Source of the DNA: Frisingicoccus sp009929615
GTDB taxonomy: Bacteria; Bacillota; Clostridia; Lachnospirales; Lachnospiraceae
Length of the DNA: 64,000 nt
Direction of reading: 5' to 3'
Assembly (NCBI GenBank): GCA_028692275.1
Contig: JAQUXR010000010.1
Coordinates: forward strand, 1 to 64,000
Translations under genes and position numbers: made by a program
Notes under the pieces: generated by a model
Told to the model about the DNA's origin: nothing
The model's input: only the letters and a program-made list of their open reading frames with translations
The model's database searches: none
In this document: positions 27,323 to 37,160 of the stretch, in pieces
How the letters are laid out: the number at the start of each line of letters is the position of its first letter
Position numbering within the stretch: position 1 is the first letter of the stretch

Positions 27323-28246
27323 TTAAAACTCGCCAAGCATTCGTATCTCCGGCTCCAAATGTACACCGAATTCAGCAAATACTTTCGCATCTACATCCTT
27401 CATTAACTGACGGACATCCTTTGCTGATGCCTCTCCTGTGTTAACGACAAAGCCGCTATGTTTTTCTGACACCATGGCATCTCCGACACGATACCCCTTA
27501 AGGCCCGCATCCTGAATCAGTTTCCCTGCGAAATATCCCTCCGGACGTTTAAAGGTACTTCCGGCACTCGGGTACTCCAAAGGCTGTTTTTCTTTTCTCT
27601 GCCGGGATAAATCATCCACCTCCGACATGATTTCATCAACGCTGCCCTTTGTTACTTCAAGAACTGCTGAAAGGACAATCAACTGTTCCTTTTGAACCCG
27701 GCTTGTCCGGTAACCCAGTTTCAGTTCATCTTTTGTTAATTCCAGAACGTTACCTTCCATATCTACAGTCCGCACCGACTGTAAAACCTGTTTCATCTCT
27801 CCACCGTAGGCACCGGCGTTCATTGTCACACCACCGCCCAGTGTTCCCGGAATACCTGTGGCAAATTCAAGTCCGGTGTAACCCTTGGCTGAAATAAGTT
27901 TTGCCATTCTCGCCAGCATAATCCCGGAACCGGCATAGATGCGCAGCTGTCCGTTTCCCTCGATTTCCTCGAAATCCAGTGCATCCATCGTTTTACATAT
28001 TTTAAAAATGACGCCACGAAAACCTTTATCTCCAACGAGCAGATTGCTTCCATTTCCAATAACATATACCGGAATAAGATGCTTTCTGCACCATTTTAAT
28101 CCATCAATAAATTCTTCTTCTGTTCCCGGACATACAAGTACATCCGCAGGACCTCCTATACGGAAAGTCGTATGATTTTTCATTGGCTCATTTTCCAGCA
28201 CCTGACCTTCAGTAATCACTGTTTTCATTTGCTCTGCTAATGTCAT
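27323..28246 (-). CDS. murB: UDP-N-acetylenolpyruvoylglucosamine reductase
   Basis: 307-aa FAD enzyme reducing enolpyruvyl-UDP-GlcNAc to UDP-MurNAc for peptidoglycan. FAD-binding VIGNGSNLLVGD, GIPGTLGGGVTMNAGAYGGE, and the catalytic YPSAGSTFKRP / AGKLIQDAGLKG segments are visible. The length and short C-terminal domain fit the type II form of Firmicutes. Cotranscribed with rapZ and whiA. Confidence 0.95.
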   Translation of the reverse strand: MTLAEQMKTVITEGQVLENEPMKNHTTFRIGGPADVLVCPGTEEEFIDGLKWCRKHLIPVYVIGNGSNLLVGDKGFRGVIFKICKTMDALDFEEIEGNGQLRIYAGSGIMLARMAKLISAKGYTGLEFATGIPGTLGGGVTMNAGAYGGEMKQVLQSVRTVDMEGNVLELTKDELKLGYRTSRVQKEQLIVLSAVLEVTKGSVDEIMSEVDDLSRQRKEKQPLEYPSAGSTFKRPEGYFAGKLIQDAGLKGYRVGDAMVSEKHSGFVVNTGEASAKDVRQLMKDVDAKVFAEFGVHLEPEIRMLGEF

Positions 28247-28273
28247 AAGCCCGGACCTCTCAATCTATCTTTT

Positions 28274-29263
28274 TTAAAGCAGCATTTCTGACAATATCCG
28301 ATAAGCCGCACCGGTAATTCCCGCCTGGTTTCCAAGCTCACCAAGCCTTATCGGTGTATCTTTCATCGTATGAAAGGCCTGCTGTCGAAAATACTTTTCA
28401 ACCTTCGCCCTCAGATATTCACCGGCACCGGCAACCCCGCCACCAATTAATATCCGCTCCGGATTCATTACTGCACAAACAGCAGCAATTCCCCGGCCCA
28501 AATAAAAGGCTGCTTTTTCTACTATCTCATCCGCCAGTAAATCACCGGCTTTTCCAGCATCCAACACATCTTTGGCATCTAAATGCCCTGTCTCTCTCAC
28601 GAGTTCTCGCAACACAGAGTCCATCGTCTTTTTTTCAAGACACACTTTGGCATAAGCGGCAATACCCGTTGCTGAAGCTATCTGTTCCAGACATCCCCTG
28701 TTGCCACAGCTGCAGGTACTGATAATATCCGCTTCGTCTACACAGCAGATGTGTCCAATCTCGCCTGCAGAGCCCCAGGCTCCGTCAAAAATCTTTCCAT
28801 CAACAACTATTCCGCCGCCAATACCTGTCCCCAAAGTTACCATCACCAGGCTTTTACTCTGGCGTCCGCCTCCCTGCCACAGTTCGCCCAAGGCAGCTGC
28901 ATTGGCATCATTGGCCGCACGTACCAGAAATCTTTGCGATTCACAGGAAAAACTGTTTTCCAGACAAATTGCAAGTTCGCCTGCAACATCCTTGTCGCCC
29001 CATCCCAGATTCACACATCCTTGGACATGACGGCTATCTGTAACCGGTCCCGGCACTCCAATGCCAACGCCAATAATCGATGTCGCATCAATTCCCCGTT
29101 TCCGGCACACTTTCTCAATAGAATCCGCAATCTCCGGTAAAATTTCTGTTCCCATATTCTTCGTATTTGTCGGAATGGACCATTTTTCTAAAAGGGTGTC
29201 TGCAAAAAGCCCAAACTTCACCTCAGTACCGCCAACATCTACCCCAATAACAAATTTCTTCAT
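28274..29263 (-). CDS. glcK: ROK-family glucokinase
   Basis: 329-aa sugar kinase. The N-terminal phosphate loop VIGVDVGGTEVKFG, substrate motif ANDANAAALGE, GTGIGGGIV and the zinc-binding CSCGNRGCLEQ typify ROK kinases; the combination suggests glucose. I place the start at the ATG at 29263 because the domain begins there and AGGATG lies upstream; an ATG four codons earlier abuts the hprK stop. Its presence in the hprK-murB-rapZ-whiA-crh cluster places a glycolytic entry step beside the carbon-control kinase. Confidence 0.85.
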   Translation of the reverse strand: MKKFVIGVDVGGTEVKFGLFADTLLEKWSIPTNTKNMGTEILPEIADSIEKVCRKRGIDATSIIGVGIGVPGPVTDSRHVQGCVNLGWGDKDVAGELAICLENSFSCESQRFLVRAANDANAAALGELWQGGGRQSKSLVMVTLGTGIGGGIVVDGKIFDGAWGSAGEIGHICCVDEADIISTCSCGNRGCLEQIASATGIAAYAKVCLEKKTMDSVLRELVRETGHLDAKDVLDAGKAGDLLADEIVEKAAFYLGRGIAAVCAVMNPERILIGGGVAGAGEYLRAKVEKYFRQQAFHTMKDTPIRLGELGNQAGITGAAYRILSEMLL

Positions 29264-29280
29264 CTCACAGCACATCCTGT

Positions 29281-30228
29281 TTATTCTGAATCTGAATATC
29301 TGCCTGTCACACGACGGTATAATTCATGAGCCGCATTATATCCCATCTGTTTCTGGCGATGATTAATCGCTGCTGATTCAACAATAACTGCCACATTACG
29401 TCCCGGACGAATCGGAATTGAATGACATACAACCTTATTGCCGAGATATTCTGTATACTGCTCATCCAATCCAAGGCGGTCATATTCTCTTTCTCTGTTC
29501 CATTCCTCCAGCTTAATAACAAGGCTGATATTCTGAATCTCTTTAACACTCTGAATACCAAAGAGTGTCTTTACATCCACAATGCCGATACCACGAAGTT
29601 CAATAAAATATCTGGTAATATCCGGTGCCGTACCAATCAGCTCTGTATCACTGATTTTTTTAATCTCAACAACATCATCTGAAACCAGACGGTGACCACG
29701 TTTAATCAGTTCCAAAGCAGCTTCACTTTTACCAATGCCACTTTCACCGATAATCAGCACACCTTCACCAAATACATCCACTAAAACACCATGAATAGAA
29801 ATTCTAGGTGCCAGTTCTGCCTGAAGCATACGAATCGCTTTATTCATAAAACCACAAGTACCATTTGGATAAAGAAGCAGAGGAATCTGATATCGGGTAG
29901 CCATCTCTATAACTTCTTCTGCCGGTTTTAAATCACGACAGAATACCATACACGGAATACCTGCTTGAAAAATTCTTTCATACACCTGCAGGCCATGATC
30001 CGAATAATTCTTTTCAACATAGGCACTTTCTACCATGCCCACAATCTGAAGCCGTTCAAAGTCAAAGTGTTCAAAAAATCCTGCCAGCTGAAGTGCCGGA
30101 CGATTGACATCGGACTGATGAATCTCCACTTTCTCCACATCAACCTCTGGATTCAAAAGGGTCAAATTTAAGGGTTCCATGATTTTACTTAATTTTACGT
30201 TGTAATTTGCCGGTATATTATCAAACAT
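29281..30228 (-). CDS. hprK: HPr kinase/phosphorylase
   Basis: 315-aa bifunctional enzyme that phosphorylates Ser46 of HPr/Crh with ATP or PPi and removes it with Pi. Walker A GESGIGKSEAAL is near residue 155, preceded by the catalytic His in GVLVDVFGEG-type context (SIHGVLVD). The HPrK signature follows in LVSDDVVEI and RGIGIVDV. In this window its plausible substrate is the Crh-like protein (Ser46), whereas the fructose-operon HPr lacks the target serine. Confidence 0.95.
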   Translation of the reverse strand: MFDNIPANYNVKLSKIMEPLNLTLLNPEVDVEKVEIHQSDVNRPALQLAGFFEHFDFERLQIVGMVESAYVEKNYSDHGLQVYERIFQAGIPCMVFCRDLKPAEEVIEMATRYQIPLLLYPNGTCGFMNKAIRMLQAELAPRISIHGVLVDVFGEGVLIIGESGIGKSEAALELIKRGHRLVSDDVVEIKKISDTELIGTAPDITRYFIELRGIGIVDVKTLFGIQSVKEIQNISLVIKLEEWNREREYDRLGLDEQYTEYLGNKVVCHSIPIRPGRNVAVIVESAAINHRQKQMGYNAAHELYRRVTGRYSDSE

Positions 30229-30285
30229 CTTTTTACCCCTTTCAGTAATTAATTATTATCATCATACCATATGACTATCATAACA

Positions 30286-32157
30286 TCAATGTGATACTTC
30301 CTGTCGAAAGAAAGCATATACAGCTTCTGCTGCCGCTTCATTCATTGATGGTATTTGTTTAAGTTCCTCCACCTGGGCATCTCGAATCTTCTGGATATCT
30401 CCATAATAACGCATCAAAGCCTTTCGTCGTGTTTCTCCAATGCCCGGAATATCTTCGAGAATAGAACGCACCTGGGTCTTACTTCGAAGACTTCGATGAA
30501 ACTCAATGGCAAAGCGATGGGCCTCGTCCTGAATACGCGTCACGAGATGAAACGCCTCCGCACTCTTTTCTATGCCATATTCTTCATCTTCAAAGTAGAT
30601 TCCCCGGGTTCGATGGAAATCGTCCTTTACCATACCACAAACCGGAATATCCAGCCCCAGTTCCATTAATACTTTGTTGGCAATATTTACCTGGCCTTTA
30701 CCACCATCCATCAAAATCAAATCCGGGAACTGGGAAAAACTTCCCATGGACCAGTCCATCTTTTTCTCATCTAGTTCTTTCTGTTCACGAAGGCCATGAT
30801 TAAACCGCCTTTTCAGCACCTCTTCCAAACTATGATAATCATCCTGGCCTTGAATATCCCGTATTTTAAATTTCCTATAGGCACTCCGCTTCGGCTTTCC
30901 TTTTTCATAAACAACCATGGAACCTACTTTTTCAAAGCCGCTGATATTCGAAATATCATAGGCTTCCATCCGGTTCAAAAGAGGCAGTCCAAGAAGGTCT
31001 GCTAACTCACGGACAGCACCGATAGTTCTGGCTTCCTCACGTTTTAGTTTTTCACTGTCTTTATTTAAAATATTGAGGGCATTTTTACAGGCCAGTTCGA
31101 CCAGCCGTTCTTTTTGTCCCTTCTTCGGCACTCGGAAGTTAACTTTCTGTCCACGTTTTTCAGACAGCCACTGAAGAATAATGTCTGAATCTTCAATCTC
31201 CTCTGGAAGCATCAATTCCCTTGGAACAAAGGGGGATTCCCCATAAAACTGTTTTACAAAGGATGTGAGCACCTCCGACCGGCTCTCGCTTTCTACACCG
31301 GTCAGATAATAATGGTCTCTGCCAATCAGACGTCCATTTCTTATAAAGAAGACCTGAACAACAGCTTCATTGCCGGCTCTGGCCAAACCAATAACATCCC
31401 TCTCTTCCATTTGGGAGCCGCTGACCTTCTGTTTCTCTGTAATCTGCCGGACACTCTGTATCAAATCTCGATATTCAATGGCTTTTTCATAATCCATGGC
31501 CTCGGATGCCGTCATCATCTTATCTGTCAGCATCTGAATGACCGGCTCATAATTACCTCCCAGGAATTGCAGTACCTGCTGTATCTGCTTCTGATAATCT
31601 TCACGGGAAATCTCTCCCTGACAGGGTGCATTACACTGACCAATATGATAATACAAACATGGCCGTCCAATACCAATATCCTTTGGCAGATTTCTGTGGC
31701 AGCTTCGTATGCGATAAATCTTTCGCAGCAGTTCTATCGTATCCTTTACCGCGCCTGCACTGGTATAGGGCCCAAAATATTTGGATTTGTCCTTTTTCAT
31801 AAGTCTCGAAAAAAGAATTCTTGGATAGGGTTCTCCTGTTGTAACCTTAATATAGGGATAGGTTTTGTCATCCGTCAGCATCGTATTATACTTTGGACGA
31901 TATTCTTTAATCAAATTACACTCAAGAACCAGTGCTTCTAATTCCGAGTCGGTAATAATATATTCAAAACGGGCAATGTGGCTGACCATACGTATAATCT
32001 TCTCTGATTTATTACGGCTGCTCTGAAAATACTGACGCACCCGGTTTTTCAGACTAATTGCTTTTCCCACATAAATAATTTCATCCTGCTCATTATGCAT
32101 CAGGTAGACGCCGGGTTTGGCCGGAAGCTTTTTCAATTCTTCTTCAATATCAAACAT
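30286..32157 (-). CDS. uvrC: excinuclease ABC subunit C
   Basis: 623-aa nucleotide-excision-repair endonuclease making both incisions. GIY-YIG nuclease is at the N-terminus (PGVYLMHNEQDEIIYVGKA, residues ~15-33), the UVR motif near residues 205-240, the RNase H-like endonuclease domain with the catalytic Asp in EAYDISNISG, and a C-terminal helix-hairpin-helix pair (LEDIPGIGETRRKALMRYYG). GGAG before the ATG. Lies upstream of hprK with a 57-bp gap. Confidence 0.95.
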   Translation of the reverse strand: MFDIEEELKKLPAKPGVYLMHNEQDEIIYVGKAISLKNRVRQYFQSSRNKSEKIIRMVSHIARFEYIITDSELEALVLECNLIKEYRPKYNTMLTDDKTYPYIKVTTGEPYPRILFSRLMKKDKSKYFGPYTSAGAVKDTIELLRKIYRIRSCHRNLPKDIGIGRPCLYYHIGQCNAPCQGEISREDYQKQIQQVLQFLGGNYEPVIQMLTDKMMTASEAMDYEKAIEYRDLIQSVRQITEKQKVSGSQMEERDVIGLARAGNEAVVQVFFIRNGRLIGRDHYYLTGVESESRSEVLTSFVKQFYGESPFVPRELMLPEEIEDSDIILQWLSEKRGQKVNFRVPKKGQKERLVELACKNALNILNKDSEKLKREEARTIGAVRELADLLGLPLLNRMEAYDISNISGFEKVGSMVVYEKGKPKRSAYRKFKIRDIQGQDDYHSLEEVLKRRFNHGLREQKELDEKKMDWSMGSFSQFPDLILMDGGKGQVNIANKVLMELGLDIPVCGMVKDDFHRTRGIYFEDEEYGIEKSAEAFHLVTRIQDEAHRFAIEFHRSLRSKTQVRSILEDIPGIGETRRKALMRYYGDIQKIRDAQVEELKQIPSMNEAAAEAVYAFFRQEVSH

Positions 32158-32234
32158 CTCGGAATCTCCTCTCTAATATTCATTCCTAATTCATTTTAAT
32201 CATATCACAAAACTTTTATACGAACCAGTAAAAA

Positions 32235-32267
32235 GGGAAGCTCCCATCAAAAGAATGGAAACTTCCC
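32235..32267. terminator. terminator after ftsH
   Basis: Arms GGGAAGCTCCCAT / ATGGAAACTTCCC with mismatches near the middle, flanked by A- and T-rich runs; 31 bases past the ftsH stop on the minus strand, upstream of uvrC. Confidence 0.65.
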
Positions 32268-32297
32268 AAAATTATATCTTCTATATATAGTAGTTTT

Positions 32298-34280
32298 TTA
32301 TTCATCTTCCGAAGGAGCACGTGAAGCGATGGTTTCTACACCATTCTTTTTCTCTTGTACCACTTCTTCAGACTCTGGTTTATCTTCATCAGCCACTGTC
32401 GGAACCTCTACTGCTGATTCTGTCTCAACCGGCTCCTCGATACCTTTTACCTCACGGAAAATCTTCATGAACTCTCTACCGGTAATGGTTTCCCGTTCAA
32501 TCAGAAATGCTGCAATTTTATCCAGGCACTCTCTGTTGTCTTCCAACAATGCCACAGCCTTCTCATAGGCTTCTTTTAAAATCCGCATAACTTCTTTATC
32601 GATTTCCGTTGCTGTTTCCTGTCCACAGTTTAATACGGTATGTCCGCTGAGATAACGGTCCTCCACATTCTCCAATGCCATCAGCCCAAATTTCTCACTC
32701 ATACCATACTGGGTAACCATGGAACGTGCCATAGCCGTTGCCCTCTCGATATCATTGGAAGCTCCCGTTGTTACTGTATCAAAAATGATACTTTCTGCTG
32801 CCCGTCCACCGAGCATCGTAACAAGTTCTTCTTCCATCTCCACCTTAGACATAAGAAACTTTTCTTCCTCCGGAACCTGCATAACATAACCAAGGGCTCC
32901 CATCGTTCTAGGTACAATGGTAATTTTCTGAACAGGCTCTGTATTCTTCTGAAGTGCGGCTACAAGTGCATGCCCTACCTCATGATACGTAACAATCTGT
33001 CGTTCTTTCTGACTTAAAATACGGTCCTTTTTCTCTTTACCGGCAATAACCACTTCCACCGACTCGAAAAGGTCTACCTGAGACACGGCATTTCTTCCAC
33101 GTTTTACAGCGAGCAATGCTGCTTCGTTAATAATGTTTGCCAAATCTGAACCTACGGCACCGGAAGTTGCCTTTGCAATCTCATCAAAATCAACCGTTTC
33201 ATCCATATGAACGTTTCTGCAATGAACTTTTAATATCTCTACCCGGCCTTTTAAATCCGGTTTTTCAACGATAATCCGTCGATCAAAACGTCCCGGACGC
33301 AAAATAGCTTTATCCAGAATCTCCGGACGGTTTGTTGCTGCCAGAACGATAATACCCTTTGATGAATCAAAACCATCCATCTCAGAAAGCAGCTGATTCA
33401 GAGTCTGTTCCCGCTCGTCATTGCCACCAAATCTGGAATCACGGCTTTTACCAATAGCATCCAGCTCATCAATAAAAATAATGCATGGTGCTGTTTCCTG
33501 GGCCTTTTTAAACAAATCTCGAACACGGGAAGCACCTACACCAACAAACATCTCGACAAAATCCGAACCTGTAAGGGAATAGAAAGGAACATTCGCCTCA
33601 CCGGCTACCGCCTTTGCCAAGAGGGTTTTACCTGTTCCCGGAGGGCCTACGAGCAAAGCACCTTTTGGCAGTTTCGCACCAATCTTAGTGTATTTCCCCG
33701 GGTTATGCAGAAAGTCTACAATCTCAGTCAACGACTCTTTGGACTCCTCCTGACCGGCTACATCCTTAAAACTAATACCGGTTTCTTTCTGCATATAGGT
33801 TTTGGCTGTTGACTTACCAACACCCATAACTCCGCCGCCCTTCATAGAGCGCATAATGTAATAAATCAAAAAGCCCGATAAGGCCAGCATCGGTCCATAG
33901 GTCAAAATAGCTGACCATATAAGTGTACTTGAAGATGTTACAGCTTCTTTGAAAGAAACGCCACCGGCTTCCAGTCTTTCTGCCAGGCCATCGTATTCTA
34001 CTTTGCCAGTCCAATAGGTAATCGCCGTCGGTGATTCACTCTTTTTAAACTCGATGGTATCATACTGAATCTCAGCCGTTTTCACTTCACCGGCATCAAC
34101 CCATGCGAGAAACTGGTCATAACTGACTTCTTCTCTACGGCTGTTCTGTACTCTTGAAAACAGATTATTAATCAATAGGACAGCTAACAGGGCCATGATT
34201 AAAATAATAAGTAGATTTTGAATACTCTTTTTGCCGCCGCTATCCTTTTTATTTTTGTCATCTCTATTGTTGTTTTCCAT
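32298..34280 (-). CDS. ftsH: ATP-dependent zinc metalloprotease FtsH
   Basis: 660-aa membrane-anchored AAA+ protease. The first transmembrane segment is at residues ~22-42 and the second at ~115-140, with an extracytoplasmic domain between. The AAA module (~165-400) has Walker A GPPGTGKT, Walker B IIFIDELDAIG and the SRH ending NRPEILDKAILRPGRFDR. The peptidase domain has the zinc motif HEVGH. The last ~50 residues are acidic and poorly conserved. Gene stands alone, divergent from pyrG. It controls membrane-protein quality and, in spore formers, affects sporulation. Confidence 0.96.
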   Translation of the reverse strand: MENNNRDDKNKKDSGGKKSIQNLLIILIMALLAVLLINNLFSRVQNSRREEVSYDQFLAWVDAGEVKTAEIQYDTIEFKKSESPTAITYWTGKVEYDGLAERLEAGGVSFKEAVTSSSTLIWSAILTYGPMLALSGFLIYYIMRSMKGGGVMGVGKSTAKTYMQKETGISFKDVAGQEESKESLTEIVDFLHNPGKYTKIGAKLPKGALLVGPPGTGKTLLAKAVAGEANVPFYSLTGSDFVEMFVGVGASRVRDLFKKAQETAPCIIFIDELDAIGKSRDSRFGGNDEREQTLNQLLSEMDGFDSSKGIIVLAATNRPEILDKAILRPGRFDRRIIVEKPDLKGRVEILKVHCRNVHMDETVDFDEIAKATSGAVGSDLANIINEAALLAVKRGRNAVSQVDLFESVEVVIAGKEKKDRILSQKERQIVTYHEVGHALVAALQKNTEPVQKITIVPRTMGALGYVMQVPEEEKFLMSKVEMEEELVTMLGGRAAESIIFDTVTTGASNDIERATAMARSMVTQYGMSEKFGLMALENVEDRYLSGHTVLNCGQETATEIDKEVMRILKEAYEKAVALLEDNRECLDKIAAFLIERETITGREFMKIFREVKGIEEPVETESAVEVPTVADEDKPESEEVVQEKKNGVETIASRAPSEDE

Positions 34281-34391
34281 TCTTCCTCCTTCAAATGGTC
34301 TTCAGCATCTATCCGAAGCCACTATTTATTCATTATAATGGGCATCGAGTTTCAAATCAATACTTGTTCTCAAATTTTCCGCAAAAAAGTG

Positions 34392-34420
34392 TGGATAAAC
34401 TGTGAATTTTGGTGTATAAT
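34392..34420 (+). promoter_or_regulatory. pyrG promoter
   Basis: TGGATA (34392-34397), 17-bp spacer, consensus TATAAT (34415-34420), about 50 bp upstream of the pyrG ATG. I did not find a clear attenuator in the short leader. Confidence 0.6.
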
Positions 34421-34471
34421 GACTTAATTATTGATAACGACAACCTTGATAAACATTATAAGGAGGAACAT

Positions 34472-36073
34472 ATGGCAGTTAAATATGTATTCGTTACCGG
34501 CGGTGTTGTATCCGGCCTCGGTAAAGGAATTACTGCAGCATCCCTGGGCAGACTTTTAAAAGCACGCGGTTACAATGTAACTATGCAGAAATTTGATCCA
34601 TACCTGAACGTAGACCCAGGTACGATGAATCCCTATCAGCATGGGGAGGTTTTTGTTACGGATGACGGCACTGAAACCGATTTGGATTTAGGCCACTATG
34701 AACGTTTTATTGATACTTCATTAAATAAACAGAGTAATGTTACCAGTGGTAAAGTTTACTGGGATGTTCTCTCTGCAGAACGCCGTGGTGATTTTGGCGG
34801 TAACACCGTTCAGGTTATCCCACATATTACAAATGAAATCAAGAGCCGCTTCTACCGCAATGATTTGAATAAATCCACTGAAATTGCGATTATTGAAGTA
34901 GGTGGTACTGTTGGTGATATTGAAAGCCAGCCTTTCCTTGAATCTATCCGTCAGTTCCAGCACGATATCGGACGCGAAAACTGTATGTTGATTCATGTCA
35001 CTTTGATTCCTTATCTCCGTTCATCCGGAGAGATGAAAACAAAACCAACTCAGAACACGGTTAAAGATTTACAGGCACTGGGCATTCAGCCTGATGTTAT
35101 TGTCTGCCGTTCTGAACTTCCATTAACAGACGATATCAAGGATAAGATTTCCCTTTTCTGTAATGTTCCACAGAATTGTGTTATTGAAAACCTTGATGTA
35201 GAAGTTCTTTACGAAGCACCTCTGGCTATGGAGAAAGAACGTTTAGCCCATGTGGTCTGTAAGCGTTTAAGCATTGACTGTCCGGAACCAGACCTTGATG
35301 ACTGGAGAGCTATGGTAGATGCCTGGAAACATCCTGAAAAAGATGTCACGATTGCCCTCGTTGGTAAATATGTTCAGCTCCATGACGCTTATTTAAGTGT
35401 TGTTGAAGCTTTAAAGCATGCCGGTGTTGCCAATCGTGCTGAAGTTCATATCCGCTGGGTAGACTCTGAACTTGTCAGCTCCTATAATGTTGCCGAGGTT
35501 CTTGGCGATGTGGATGGTATTCTTGTTCCCGGTGGTTTCGGTGATCGTGGTATCGAAGGAAAAATCACAGCTATTAAATATGCCCGTGAGAATAATGTTC
35601 CATTCCTTGGTCTTTGTCTTGGCATGCAGATGGCTATTGTTGAATTTGCCCGTAATGTTATCGGTTATGAAGATGCTCACAGTGCTGAGCTGAATCCAAC
35701 CACAACACATCCTGTTATTCACATTATGCCAGACCAGCACGGAATTACTGATTTAGGCGGCACGTTAAGACTTGGCGCTTACAAATGCCTTCTCGACCCT
35801 GAATCAAAAGCTTATAAGCTTTATGGCACCCGTGAGATTGACGAACGTCACCGTCACCGCTATGAAGTAAATAACGACTACCGTCAGGATTTAACAGAAC
35901 ATGGTATGAGTTTCTGTGGTGTATCCCCTGATGGACGTATTGTAGAGATGATTGAATTGGATTCCCATCCTTGGTTTATTGCGACCCAGGCTCATCCGGA
36001 ATTCAAATCAAGACCGAATAAATGCCACCCGCTTTTTAAAGGATTTATTGAGGCGGCACTGAAAAACAAATAA
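34472..36073 (+). CDS. pyrG: CTP synthase
   Basis: 533-aa enzyme aminating UTP to CTP with glutamine. The N-terminal amidoligase has the P-loop FVTGGVVSGLGKGI and KFDPYLNVDPGTMNP. The C-terminal class I amidotransferase (from residue ~295) has the nucleophile in GLCLGMQ and the His-Glu in QAHPEF. I use the ATG at 34472 after AAGGAGG, which fits the conserved N-terminus; the longer frame would begin inside the promoter. Confidence 0.96.
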   Translation: MAVKYVFVTGGVVSGLGKGITAASLGRLLKARGYNVTMQKFDPYLNVDPGTMNPYQHGEVFVTDDGTETDLDLGHYERFIDTSLNKQSNVTSGKVYWDVLSAERRGDFGGNTVQVIPHITNEIKSRFYRNDLNKSTEIAIIEVGGTVGDIESQPFLESIRQFQHDIGRENCMLIHVTLIPYLRSSGEMKTKPTQNTVKDLQALGIQPDVIVCRSELPLTDDIKDKISLFCNVPQNCVIENLDVEVLYEAPLAMEKERLAHVVCKRLSIDCPEPDLDDWRAMVDAWKHPEKDVTIALVGKYVQLHDAYLSVVEALKHAGVANRAEVHIRWVDSELVSSYNVAEVLGDVDGILVPGGFGDRGIEGKITAIKYARENNVPFLGLCLGMQMAIVEFARNVIGYEDAHSAELNPTTTHPVIHIMPDQHGITDLGGTLRLGAYKCLLDPESKAYKLYGTREIDERHRHRYEVNNDYRQDLTEHGMSFCGVSPDGRIVEMIELDSHPWFIATQAHPEFKSRPNKCHPLFKGFIEAALKNK

Positions 36074-36083
36074 GTTCTAAAAT

Positions 36084-36117
36084 AAACAGCCGGTAAGATT
36101 TTTCTTATCGGCTGTTT
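36084..36117. terminator. bidirectional terminator between pyrG and Cof-type gene
   Basis: Arms AAACAGCCG(G)TAAG and CTTATCGGCTGTTT around a T-rich loop, lying 10 bases after the pyrG stop and ~23 bases from the stop of the converging minus-strand gene. Confidence 0.8.
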
Positions 36118-36139
36118 CTATGTAACACAAAGTATTCAT

Positions 36140-36970
36140 TTATAAATTCAAAATATTCTCCAGCACCCTGGCAACACCATCCTCTTCACATGCCGGTGCT
36201 ACAATATCTGCCGCTTTCTTCAGCCTATCAATGCCATTGTCCATAGCCACTCCCGTTCCGGCATACTGAATCATTTCCAAATCATTTTCTCCATCCCCAA
36301 AAGCTATAATTTCTTTTTGAGGTATCCCCAGTTTTTCAGCCAGCCATTCAAGGGCACTACGTTTGCAGACACCCTCATGGCTTATCTCTATATAACGGGC
36401 AACGGATGATGTCACGTAAAATTCACCAAGACTTTCCAACTGGCTGCGCATTTCAGCTTTTAACCTTTTATCATAAACAATAAAATTAATTCCTTCTATT
36501 TCGTTCTCATGAACCGCTGCAAATTCCCGGATATCTTCTACCGGATGTCTTGTTGTTTGCACATATTCGGCCGAAGACGGGCTTGCTCCAAATTTTTCCG
36601 GTTCATTATAATAGTCCTTTGAAGTATAGGGACTCCCTTGAATAAAAACTTCCATTGGACAATCGTATTCCCGATAGAAATTCATGAGTTTATGAATCTG
36701 ATTTTCTGTCAAATCCCGTCGATAAATACGTTCCCCCTCCTCAACGCTGAAGATACTGCTGCCATTAGAGGTAATCGCATACTCAACGCCGTTAATATTC
36801 AAAAGTTCTGAAGGAATTGCCTGGACAGCTCTACCACTGGCCACAACCAGATGAATCCCACCGGCAGCAGCCTTTGCAAGAACTGTTTTTGTCCTTGCAG
36901 ATAAGATTTTGTTTTTTCCCAGCAAAGTTCCATCCACATCCATGGCTATTAAACTTATCTTTTTTCTCAT
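36140..36970 (-). CDS. Cof-type HAD phosphatase
   Basis: 276-aa HAD-superfamily hydrolase, IIB (Cof) type. Motif I is IAMDVDGTLL at residues ~8-17, motif II VVASGR, and motif IV GDGENDLEM near residue 220, with the C2 cap domain between. Such enzymes dephosphorylate sugar phosphates, FMN or PLP; substrate is not predictable. I use the ATG at 36970 after AGGAGA because it puts motif I at its normal place. Monocistronic. Confidence 0.87.
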   Translation of the reverse strand: MRKKISLIAMDVDGTLLGKNKILSARTKTVLAKAAAGGIHLVVASGRAVQAIPSELLNINGVEYAITSNGSSIFSVEEGERIYRRDLTENQIHKLMNFYREYDCPMEVFIQGSPYTSKDYYNEPEKFGASPSSAEYVQTTRHPVEDIREFAAVHENEIEGINFIVYDKRLKAEMRSQLESLGEFYVTSSVARYIEISHEGVCKRSALEWLAEKLGIPQKEIIAFGDGENDLEMIQYAGTGVAMDNGIDRLKKAADIVAPACEEDGVARVLENILNL

Positions 36971-37025
36971 CTTTTCTCCTAACAGGGCATCTCCCACTTA
37001 CATATTTATATGTAGAAAAGCAAGA

Positions 37026-37049
37026 AGCCGCTATCATCAGATAACGGCT
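37026..37049 (-). terminator. hairpin downstream of nfnAB
   Basis: Arms AGCCG(C/T)TATC / GATAACGGCT with a four-base loop, about 110 bases past the nfnB stop and about 55 bases before the next minus-strand start. Followed by a modest T-rich stretch; terminator of nfnAB or part of the next leader. Confidence 0.5.
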
Positions 37050-37160
37050 CCTAAGGGTTATATTATTATGGGATTCAAAGGGCAAATTTAAAATATTTCT
37101 GTTAATTTCTTAACACAATCCTATTATATACCCCTCCCAAACAATTTGCAATAGTTTTTT

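Noticed and set aside
28274..29366. Long plus-strand open frames opposite the glucokinase and hprK genes
   Set aside because: They are shadows of well-conserved minus-strand genes with no initiation signals.
34409..34471. Longer N-terminus for CTP synthase
   Set aside because: It would start inside the -10 promoter element; the conserved N-terminus and AAGGAGG site point to 34472.
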